A stretch of 64,000 nucleotides of DNA. It comes from Ambrosia x helenae (taxonomy: Eukaryota > Streptophyta > Magnoliopsida > Asterales > Asteraceae). The position numbers were made by a program, and so were the translations under genes. This document shows, piece after piece, positions 1 through 9,098 of this stretch (position 1 is its first letter; each line of letters opens with the position of its first letter). The notes under the pieces are model-generated. The model had not been told where the DNA came from, made no database searches, and saw only the letters and a program-made list of their open reading frames with translations. The stretch is taken from the NCBI GenBank assembly GCA_030844895.1, contig CM061229.1:106824975-106888974 (forward strand), in the 5' to 3' direction.

Positions 1-1
1 A

Positions 2-567
2 GCTGATGCCCTCAATCGTAAGGAAACGAAACCCAAACGGGTGCGAGATTTACAACTCACTATACATTCTAATCTTCCTGATAAGATACGTGAAGCCCAG
101 GGCGAGGCTTTGAAGGAAGAAAACATCGGGATTGAAACTTTACATGGTGCTGATAAGCACTTGGAACTGAAGACGGATGGTCTTCAATACTTCATGAAGC
201 TCACACCTCTCGATATTCGGTACATCCTGGTTCGGACAAGATGTACCAAGATCTTAAGACTCTTTACTGGTGGCCAAACATGAAAGCTGAAATAGCCACT
301 TATGTTAGTAAGTGCTTGACTTGTGCGAAGGTTAAGATTGAATATCAGAAACCTTCAGGCCTACTCCAACAACCAGAAATCCCTATGTGGAAATGGGATG
401 AGATTTCTATGGATTTTATTACAAAGCTTCCTAGGACGCCAACAGGCCATAACATGATTCGGGTTATCGTGGATCGTTTAACCAAATCAGCCCACTTTCT
501 GGCAATAAAGGAAACGGACTCGCCGGAGAAACTAGCAAATCTCTACATCAAGGAGATAGTCTCTAGG
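2..567 (+). pseudogene. Element B pol fragment: RNase H end and N-terminal integrase
   Basis: This is part of the polyprotein of an old Ty3/gypsy element (B). The first bases encode the usual end of RNase H (ADALNRKE). The linker, the integrase zinc-binding region (YWWPNMKAE, then CLTC) and the start of the integrase core (MDFITKLP, VDRLTKSAHF) follow. The frame changes near 190-240, where the segment between GLQYF and the HPGSDKMYQ-type region is shortened. The sequence stops at 567 because element A is inserted there; integrase resumes at 8,035. The closest visible relatives are the E and D polyproteins in this window. It cannot encode a working enzyme. Confidence 0.9.
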
Positions 568-932
568 TGTAACATTTCGCATTTAATTATTTGTACGTTA
601 CGGATTAAAACGACAAGTCTTATTATTTTTATAATTTTTGGAGATATTTTGAAACCCTATACAATGATAATTATTCATATATATATATTTATATATATAT
701 ATATAGTGGTTTATAATAAAAATAATAATAATAATAAAAAATAATAAACCTTGGATAAACAAAGTGTATCACTAAACCAAGTCTGGCCCAATTGCACCTC
801 TTGCTATCCTTGTAACCAGCCCAAAACCCCCCCTTTCTCTTTTAAAAGCCGAAGCCCAACCACCTAAGGCCCAAACAAACCGGCCCAGCACCCACTCCCC
901 CTCACCCCTTATATGTGTAAAAAAAAAAGATG

Positions 933-999
933 CTGCCCACACGAATCGAACCGGAGACCTTTCAGTACAACCCACACATACCAACCATCTAAGCCACAC
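933..999 (-). other. tRNA-like (Pol III promoter-like) module, antisense, A 5' LTR
   Basis: Read on the minus strand, there is an A-box-like TGGCTTAGATGG followed by a B-box-like GGTTCGATTCG at tRNA-like spacing. No acceptor stem closes, so it is not a tRNA gene. An equivalent module sits in antisense in the LTRs of element C. Confidence 0.6.
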
Positions 1000-1640
1000 A
1001 TTTATATTGTTATCATTCCAGATTGTTTTATCTAAATACACAAACTACCCTCCCTTTTTCCTCTTCCCTTCGACGTGCAGCAGCAGCAGCAGATAGTTTT
1101 ATTTTTTTTTTTTGTTTCTTTTTTTTGTTTTTGACCAAGCCTAATCCTCACCATTAAATCGTAATTGTTTCACATATGGCAACATTACATGATTTTCGGC
1201 CATCCTTGACTCAGCAAAACGATTAATTTCAGCCAATTGATACCAAAATTAATCATTAACGCGTCAACCATTAACGACGGGTCAAACCTTCCAATTAAAC
1301 AACCTGGACATCCACACTATAAATTGACCTTCTGCGAATCATTTCAACTCGCTCACACATCTCTCTTAACCCCCAATTGTTCTGAAACACCTCTGATAAT
1401 ACCCACACACACGATGTTTGACTTATTAAGTTGACTGGCCAATCGTGTAACAAACAACACTGTAAGTCCAATCTTTTTTGTGGGTTTTGTTAGTCGGCAA
1501 CCATACAACAAAAACCCTAACAATAATCGGGTTCAAAATGTATGGATTGTTTGATTGGAAAAACTAGGGTTCGTGCTAAGTGATTTGGGGAAGAAACTGT
1601 TTGAATATAATGTATTTATATTTTTTAAACTGAAATGAAT

Positions 1641-1721
1641 CACAACCACAGGCCTAGGCCAAGTGGTTGTGACCATTGCTTGCAACCCAGAGCACCCGGG
1701 TTCGAGTCCGGCTGTGACCAC
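1641..1721 (+). other. tRNA-like module, sense, A 5' LTR
   Basis: The plus strand shows CCAAGTGGTTG, then a perfect B box GGTTCGAGTCC. The preceding bases also form an inverted repeat (CACAACCAC ... GTGGTTGTG, 1,641-1,671). It resembles a tRNA-derived SINE head. It is repeated in the 3' LTR at about 6,434-6,515 and matched by a sense module in element C. Confidence 0.6.
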
Positions 1722-2563
1722 CTTTTCTTTCCTTTTCTATTTATAAGCAACAAACTAAATAAAATATATTTAATACATTTTAATCTTATAAATTCGTTTT
1801 TAAATAATAAAACTATTTTATAAATTCTAAAAAAAATTATATTTATTAAATCTGAGTCAAAAGTTTTATTCACAATTTTATTTTTCTAAAATTCATTTAT
1901 TTAATATTTATAATAATTAAATCAATTTTATACTATTATATTTATAAAAATCCATTAAAATATCAAAACAATTTTATTAATTTCTACAAAAATTATCCTA
2001 TGTTTGTAAAATATTAAACTTTACTGAAATAATTTTTAATTCAGAAAAATCATTTATTTTATATTTTTAATCAATTTTTGTTAGATTTAATCATAATTAA
2101 ATCTTAATAAATTCAATTTTTATTATTTTTGCACAAAATTTTATACAATTTATTTTAAAATATTTAGAACAGAAATATGATTTTTAAAATAATAATTCTT
2201 TAATTTTAGTATTTTTAGATATTAAAGTTAAATTTTGGCAATTTGTAATAAATAGATTTAAAAATCTATTTTAAAAGAAATAATTTTATAAAAATTATTT
2301 TCATACATCAAACACATTATTGTGGGCATTCTAAATTCAAATTTTATAAAGACTTTCTTTTATTTAATTATCAAATTTCCCTCTTATTTAATTAACATTT
2401 TATTTTAAATTCAACAATTGGATATCCCCAAATCGAAACCCTAGAATATACTTATAAACTAGATAGACTTAGACTTATTTGTTACCTTATTATAGGGTGA
2501 TACTTGATACATTTGGGCAGCACCATTATCCAAATTTTCCGACAGATATAACATTTTACCAAG

Positions 2564-3036
2564 GTAGTTTTACATAGCCCCTTTTCTATTTATCACCATT
2601 TTTGGGGTGAAACATGTTACAACATCATTTATGCAATTCAATCATCAATGTGTCTATGTGTTTTTCTATGTTGCATTATGTCTTGAACATGACTAGGGTA
2701 AGCACAATTCTAGCATAAACATTCATCAGCCAAACGGTATACATTGATAGATCTATTGGACTGACAATCCCACCCGGATACGTGCCTCCTACAAAGGTTG
2801 CGTGGGTGTTTGTTACTGCAATATAAACGAGTGAACCATGAGCGTATGGGATGTACCACAATACAACAGTCAACAAGGTTGATTATGCACTCGATTTACT
2901 TCTAGTATGTTTTCGCATATGGACTAGATTGCCATGACACATGAATTGCACAACAATTTTATTCAATTATCAAAACCTATGTAATTCTCACCAACTTTTG
3001 TTGACCCAAAAACATTTTCAACTTAACATGTTTCAG
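2564..3036 (+). other. Intron-like block in A 5' LTR
   Basis: Donor-like AAG|GTAGTT at 2,561 and acceptor ATGTTTCAG|GT ending at 3,036. The box CTCACCAAC...TTGTTGAC lies upstream of the acceptor. Compared with the 3' LTR (GTGAGT) the donor has lost one base. See the finding on the splice-site helix. Confidence 0.5.
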
Positions 3037-3234
3037 GTTCTATTTGCTTGAAGATTTGAATTGATGCTTGAAGATATGTGTATAGTTTTATTCAATTTGA
3101 TGTACAAATTCTAGAACAATTGTATGTAATTCATTTAAATCATTTAATGGAATTTATTATTCACCATGAGCTACTGAACAATCATCAATACGTGACATCC
3201 CGATGTTTCCGCCATCGGTTGGGGTGTTACAGAT

Positions 3235-3247
3235 TGGTATCAGAGCC
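3235..3247 (+). promoter_or_regulatory. Element A primer-binding site (tRNA-iMet)
   Basis: TGGTATCAGAGCC starts 3 bp after the 5' LTR and is complementary to the 3' end of initiator tRNA-Met, as in most plant gypsy elements. The same site follows the 5' LTRs of E, D and C. From here to 3,759 is an untranslated leader. It contains a hairpin-like segment TTAGAC ... GTCTAA at about 3,408-3,440 whose loop resembles that of the leader hairpins of F. Confidence 0.9.
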
Positions 3248-3759
3248 ATGGTTATTGGGAATTAGGTTATTAGAAAAATAATCTAGTCTATAACCATAGG
3301 ATTTAACCAGTACTTGCTTCTTATACTTGCTATTCTCTATCTCCCTCCTACTTCTTATCCCTACTTTCATTCCTACAAGAAGTTGCTCTCCATCAGTGGG
3401 TCTACTCTTAGACTAATAGGATAAAATCCTCAGGTCTAACCTGAACCCCCTTGAGATCTCGTCGAAGTTCTAGATTTTTAATAACGAACACGTGCAATCT
3501 GGAAGGGTGAACGCCTGTATTCTGAGTCTTCTGTCTAGGCTGGCATTGCGCATATATCCCAATCAGACGAGGGACCCGGATGCCTACCTGGGAATTCTCG
3601 GGATGAGTGTTCACTTATAGGCTAAAGCACGTCTTCATACGTTATTAGAATTTAGAATCCTTGATAAGTCAACGTTTTCGTTTATTCATTTTAATTAAAT
3701 GAATAAATGATTACACTCCTTATATAATCTCATTCATTTCACTGTGTCTCTTACAGATC

Positions 3760-4854
3760 ATGCCTCCACGTCGCAGTGCTCGTCTTAACAGTGGTGAAAA
3801 TCATGATGAAGGAAGTAGCAATCACAACCACAACCACGATACTAACCACAACAACAACAACAACAATGGTGTCGATGCTCAGCTAGCTGCAATCATTTCT
3901 CAACAAATGGCGCAGCAAATCGCGACTCTGGTTCCCAACTTACTAGCTCAAGTCATCCAGTTGAACGGCAACGGGAACGGCAACGGCAACGGGAATGGAC
4001 ACCACAACGAGAATGGACTTCCAGCCTGTACCCTTAAGCACTTTAATTCTTGCAATCCCCCAAAGTTCAGTGGAGAAGAAGGAGCTACAGGACTCCTACA
4101 ATGGTTTGAGGGTATTGAGAATACCTTCATCAACAGTGAGTGCCCCAACAATTTTAAAGTCCGTTATGCCATGAGTGTTCTTCACAAACGAGCACTCACT
4201 TGGTGGAATGAAGAAAAACGCACTCGCGGAGCTGAAGCTGCACTAGCCTTAACCTGGGATCAAGCTAAAGACATTATGAAGGCAAAGTTCTGTCCTCGTA
4301 ATGAAATTAAGAAGCTGGAAGATGAATTTCATGATCTTGCTCAAGACAGTGGGGAAAACCTTGCTTACAACACACGTTTTCACGAACTTAGCTTACTGCT
4401 ACCCCACAAAGTCACCCCTTTGCCCATTGCGATCGAAAAATACATTGGTGGCTTACCGATGCAGATTCAAGACACGGTGTGGGGAAGGAACCCTGCTACT
4501 TTAGAGGAAGCAAAGCGTTTGGCTGCCACCCTAACAGATAACCATGTGAAGGCAGGAACCCTGACTCGTAAAGGGGAAAAGAAAAAGGATACTCCCCAAT
4601 CTGCCGTCGAAATCAAAACTGAAGCCTCAACCAACGGAAAGAACAAGGCCAGAAATTTTGCAATAGATACCACTGCTCCACCCAACAAGAAACAATACAA
4701 TGGGAAGCTACCTAAGTGTGACACCTGCCAGTATCACCACCCAACTCAAGTTCCCTGCCGACAGTGCACCAATTGTCAAAGGTATGGGCATCTTGCAGAT
4801 GCTTGTCGAATCCCTGCTACAAACGCTCTTGATGCTCCAGATAACCCCGCTTGA
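3760..4854 (+). CDS. gag: Element A Gag
   Basis: A 364-residue structural protein, uninterrupted from its ATG. It starts MPPRRSARLN and has Asn/His-rich and (Asn-Gly) repeat stretches at about residues 25-90. The plant retrotransposon Gag core follows (FSGEEGATGLLQWFEG, WWNEEK, FCPRNEIKKLEDEF, about 100-270), then a basic linker. Near the C-terminus is one CCHC zinc knuckle (CTNCQRYGHLADAC) preceded by a Cys/His stretch CDTCQYHHP. A stop follows directly and no protease follows in any frame. Gag would form the particle and bind the element RNA. The closest visible relative is the element C Gag (58,002-59,219). Confidence 0.92.
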   Translation: MPPRRSARLNSGENHDEGSSNHNHNHDTNHNNNNNNGVDAQLAAIISQQMAQQIATLVPNLLAQVIQLNGNGNGNGNGNGHHNENGLPACTLKHFNSCNPPKFSGEEGATGLLQWFEGIENTFINSECPNNFKVRYAMSVLHKRALTWWNEEKRTRGAEAALALTWDQAKDIMKAKFCPRNEIKKLEDEFHDLAQDSGENLAYNTRFHELSLLLPHKVTPLPIAIEKYIGGLPMQIQDTVWGRNPATLEEAKRLAATLTDNHVKAGTLTRKGEKKKDTPQSAVEIKTEASTNGKNKARNFAIDTTAPPNKKQYNGKLPKCDTCQYHHPTQVPCRQCTNCQRYGHLADACRIPATNALDAPDNPA

Positions 4855-5346
4855 GACCCTCCAGCTACTTAAACCCCACCATTTAAATGATGTCTACTTT
4901 TCTCTTTAATTCCATGTATTGGCACTTTTCGATTCAAATAATAAATTCAAGTATTATTATAACATCTGTGTGCATGCTTGTTTGAATGTGAATTGATTGC
5001 TATATCTATAATCATACTAGCTTACTTATACAACAATTAGTCGACTACCAAACAACCTACTTAACGATTGGTAGAGGTCATCATGTCTTTCCAACAGTCG
5101 GGAGAGGCCCTACCACCTGCTCAACGACTGGTGGGGACTATCAGACCTGCTCAACAATCGGTAAAGTCATAAAAGGACGCAAAACCCTAATGTAAGGTAA
5201 ATTGGTAATTACGGTCCGGAACGTAATCATGAATTTACAGGTACATTTAGGTAGTGTGAAATTTTATCAAGGTTTCCGGTAGTTGACCAATTGTAACCCT
5301 GGTTTTCTCTTAACTTCGGGACGAAGTTCCTAAAAGTAGGGGAGAC
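4855..5346 (+). other. Element A 3' internal tail with tandem motif, hairpin and polypurine tract
   Basis: Noncoding. Positions about 5,049-5,168 hold four imperfect copies of a roughly 30-bp motif (core CTCAACGACTGGTGGGG). At 5,312-5,328 lies the hairpin AACTTCG-GGA-CGAAGTT, followed by the purine-rich AAAAGTAGGGGAGAC that abuts the 3' LTR and serves as plus-strand primer. Confidence 0.75.
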
Positions 5347-8029
5347 TGTAACATTTCGCATTTAATTATTTGTACGTTACGGATTAAAACGACAAGTCTT
5401 ATTATTTTTATAATTTTTGGAGATATTTTGAAACCCTATACAATGATAATTATTCATATATATATTTTTATATATATATATATATATATATAGTGGTTTA
5501 TAATAAAAATAATAATAATAATAATAATAAAAAATAATAAACCTTGGATAAACAAAGTGTATCACTAAACCAAGTCTAGCCCAGTTGCACCTCTTGCTAT
5601 CCTTGTAACCAGCCCAAAACCCCCCCTTTCTCTTTTAAAAGCCGAAGCCCAACCACCTAAGGCCCAAACAAACCGGCCCAGCACCCACTCCCCCTCACCC
5701 CTTATATGTGTAAAAAAAAAGATGCTGCCCACGCGAATCGAACCGGAGACCTTTCAGTACAACCCACACATACCAACCATCTAAGCCACACATTTATATT
5801 GTTATCATTCCAGATTGTTTTATCTAAATACACAAACTACCCTCCCTTTTTCCTCTTCCCTTCGACGTGCAGCAGCAGCAGCAGATAGTTTTTTTTTTTT
5901 GTTTCTTTTTTTTTTTTTGTTTTTGACCAAGCCTAATCCTCACCATTAAATCGTAATTGTTTCACATATGGCAACATTACATGATTTTCGGCCATCCTTG
6001 ACTCAGCAAAACGATTAATTTCAGCCAATTGATACCAAAATTAATCATTAACGCGTCAACCATTAACGACGGGTCAAACCTTCCAATTAAACAACCTGGA
6101 CATCCACACTATAAATTGACCTTCTGCGAATCATTTCAACTCGCTCACACATCTCTCTTAACCCCCAATTGTTCTGAAACACCTCTGATAATACCCACAC
6201 ACACGAAGTTTGACTTATTGAGTTGACTGGCCAATCGTGTAACAAACAACACTGTAAGTCCAATCTTTTTTGTGGGTTTTGTTAGTCGGCAACCATACAA
6301 CAAAAACCCTAACAATAATCGGGTTCAAAATGTATGGATTGTTTGATTGGAAAAACTAGGGTTCGTGCTAAGTGATTTGGGGAAGAAACTGTTTTGAATA
6401 TAATGTATTTATATTTTTTAAACTGAAATGAATCACAACCACAGGCCTAGGCCAAGTGGTTGTGACCATTGCTTGCAACCCAGAGCACCCGGGTTCGAGT
6501 CCGGCTGTGACCACCTTTTCTTTCCTTTTCTTTTTATAAGCAACAAACTAAATAAAATATATTTAATACATTTTAATCTTATAAATTCGTTTTTAAATAT
6601 TAAAACTATTTTATAAATTCTAAAAAAAAAATTATATTTATTAAATCTGAGTCAAAAGTTTTATTCACAATTTTTATTTTTCTAAAATTCATTTATTTAA
6701 TATTTATAATAATTAAATCAATTTTATACTATTATATTTATAAAATTCCATTAAAATATCAAAACAATTTTATTAATTTCTACAAAAATTATCCTATGTT
6801 TGTACAATATTAAACTTTACTGAAATAATTTTTAATTCAGAAAAATCATTTATTTTATATTTTTAATCAATTTTTGTTGGATTTAATCATAATTAAATCT
6901 TAATAAATTCAATTTTTATTATTTTTGCACCAAAATCTTATACAATTTATTTTAAAATATTTAGAACAGAAATATGATTTTTAAAATAATAATTCTTTAA
7001 TTTTAGTATTTTTAGATATTAAAGTTAAATTTTGGCAATTTGTAATAAATAGATTTAAAAATCTATTTTAAAAGAAATAATTTTATAAAAATTATTTTCA
7101 TACATCAAACACATTATTGTGGGCATTCTAAATTCAAATTTTATAAAGACTTTCTTTTATTTAATTATCAAATTTCCCTCTTATTTAATTAACATTTTAT
7201 TTTAAATTCAACAATTGGATATCCCCAAATCGAAACCCTAGAATATACTTATAAACTAGATAGACTTAGACTTATTTGTTACCTTATTATAGGGTGATAC
7301 TTGATACATTTGGGCAGCACCATTATCCAAATTTTCCGACAGATATAACATTTTACCAAGGTGAGTTTTACATAGCCCCTTTTCTATTTATCACCATTTT
7401 TGGGGTGAAACATGTTACAACATCATTTATGCAATTCAATCATCAATGTGTCTATGTGTTTTTCTATGTTGCATTATGTCTTGAACATGACTAGGGTAAG
7501 CACAATTCTAGCATAAACATTCATCAGCCAAACGGTATACATTGATAGATCTATTGGACTGACAATCCCACCCGAATACGTGCCTCCTACAAAGGTTGCG
7601 TGGGTGTTTGTTACTGCAATATAAACGAGTGAACCATGAGCGTATGGGATGTACCACAATACAACAGTCAACAAGGTTGATTATGCACTCGATTTACTTC
7701 TAGTATGTTTTCGCATATGGACTAGATTGCCATGACACATGAATTGCACAACAATTTTATTCAATTATCAAAACCTATGTAATTCTCACCAACTTTTGTT
7801 GACCCAAAAACATTTTCAACTTAACATGTTTCAGGTTCTATTTGCTTGAAGATTTGAATTGATGCTTGAAGATATGTGTATAGTTTTATTCAATTTGATG
7901 TACAAATTCTAGAACAATTGTATGTAATTCATTTAAATCATTTAATGGAATTTATTATTCACCATGAGCTACTGAACAACCATCAATACGTGACATCCCG
8001 ATGTTTCCGCCATCGGTTGGGGTGTTACA
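5347..8029 (+). repeat. Element A 3' LTR
   Basis: A 2,683-bp direct repeat of 568-3,231. tRNA-like modules recur at about 5,725-5,790 (antisense) and 6,434-6,515 (sense). The TATATA and AAT microsatellites near 5,456-5,540 are longer than in the 5' copy. Confidence 0.93.
7361..7834 (+). other. Intron-like block in A 3' LTR with donor-sequestering helix
   Basis: Donor AAG|GTGAGT at 7,361 and acceptor ATGTTTCAG|GT ending at 7,834 (474 bp). The donor strand GGTGAG-TTT-TACATAG (7,360-7,375) pairs with CTATGTA-ATT-CTCACC ending at 7,790, giving 6 + 7 base pairs around a small internal loop. Confidence 0.6.
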
Positions 8030-8034
8030 CTAGG

Positions 8035-8965
8035 CATGGGGTGCCTACTTATATTATATCTGATCGTGATGGGCGATTCACTTCTCGTTTCTAGACTACT
8101 CTCCAAAACGCTTTGGAACTCGCTTAGATATGAGCACAGCCTATCACCCACAGACGGATGGGCAGAGTGAACGTACCATCCAAACCTTAGAGGATCTGCT
8201 ACGAGCGTGCGTGGTGGACTTTGGCAATAATTGGGATAAGCACTTGCCTTTGATCGAATTCTCTTGTAACAACAGCTACCACACTTCGATACAGTGTGCG
8301 CCTTTTGAGGCACTTTACGGGCGCAAGTGTAGGTCTCCCATCTGTTGGACTGAGGTTGGGGATAGCCAACTAACAGGTCCCGAACTCGTGCACGAAACTT
8401 CTGAGAAGATAGTGCAAATCAGAAACCGGATGGCTGCTGCTCGGATCGACAGAAAAGTTATGCTGATAAACGTAGGAAACCTTTGGAGTTCCAGGTTGGG
8501 GACAAGGTTTTGTTAAAGGTGTCACCTTGGAAAGGGGTGATACGCTTTGGGAAACGGGGAAAATTGAACCCACGATACGTTGGACCATTCCAGATTGTCA
8601 AAAGGATTGGTCCGGTAGCTTACCAGCTAAACCTACCAGATGAACTCAGTGGAGTGAACAATGTATTCCACATCTCGAACTTGAAGAAATGCTTACCAAA
8701 TACGACACTGGTAGTGCCACTGGAGGAGATCCAGGTAGACGACCAGCTACGGTTCGTGGAAGAACCAGTGGGGATTCTTGAGCAGGGCGTCAAGAAACTC
8801 AGGAAAAGCACCATACCTATTGTTAAGGTACGATGAAAGTCCCGTCTCGGACCGGAATACACGTGGGAACGCAGGGATCAGATGCGACTCAAATACCCAC
8901 ATCTCTTTACCGAACCTGAAATTGTACCTAGATCAAACGCGGAACATAAAGCAGCTCTTTCAAAG
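8035..8965 (+). pseudogene. Element B pol fragment: integrase core to chromodomain
   Basis: Continues the integrase cut at 567. ISDRDGRF and TDGQSERTIQT mark the core, LYGRKCRSP and GPELVHET the later core, and KVLLKVSPWKGVIRF plus FHISNLKKCLP the C-terminal domain. A chromodomain-like end follows (KVR, EYTWERRDQM, KYPHLF). Stops near 8,092 and 8,834 and frame changes near 8,445 break it. It is an old, decayed chromovirus polyprotein of the same type as D and E. Confidence 0.9.
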
Positions 8966-9098
8966 TGAATTTCGGGGCGAAATTCCTTTCAACTTAGGGA
9001 TGATGTGACATCCGGGAACCAAGCACACATTTTTTATAGCTGGCTTTATTGTTTACTTGCTGACTTTCGGGACGAAATTCTTTTCAACTTGGGGATGA
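8966..9098 (+). other. Element B duplicated hairpin and polypurine tract
   Basis: Two tandem copies of [hairpin, CCTTTCAAC-type stretch, GGGATGATG]. The first hairpin is GAATTTCG-GGG-CGAAATTC and its copy runs into TGTGACATCCGG as if into an LTR. The second hairpin has stem TTTCG/CGAAA and its tract abuts the real LTR at 9,099. D and E show the same duplication. Confidence 0.75.

Larger units (their letters stand above)
568..3231 (+). repeat. Element A 5' LTR
   Basis: A 2,664-bp direct repeat of 5,347-8,029, starting TGTAACATTTCGC and ending GGTTGGGGTGTTACA. The length difference from the 3' copy comes from small indels, several in AT, AAT and homopolymer runs. It contains a CAG run near 1,077-1,092, two tRNA-like modules, a very AT-rich block (about 1,730-2,460) and an intron-like block (2,564-3,036). 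No protein gene is seen in it. Confidence 0.93.
568..8029 (+). mobile_element. Element A: gag-only (TR-GAG type) Ty3/gypsy LTR retrotransposon
   Basis: A complete 7,462-bp element flanked by the 5-bp target duplication ctagg (563-567 and 8,030-8,034). It has two LTRs of about 2.67 kb beginning TGTAACA and ending TGTTACA, a tRNA-iMet primer site at 3,235 and a purine-rich tract before 5,347. Its internal domain is only 2,115 bp and encodes Gag alone: no protease, RT, RNase H or integrase frame exists in it. It interrupts the integrase gene of element B. It is therefore non-autonomous and would need enzymes from a relative such as D or E. Confidence 0.93.
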
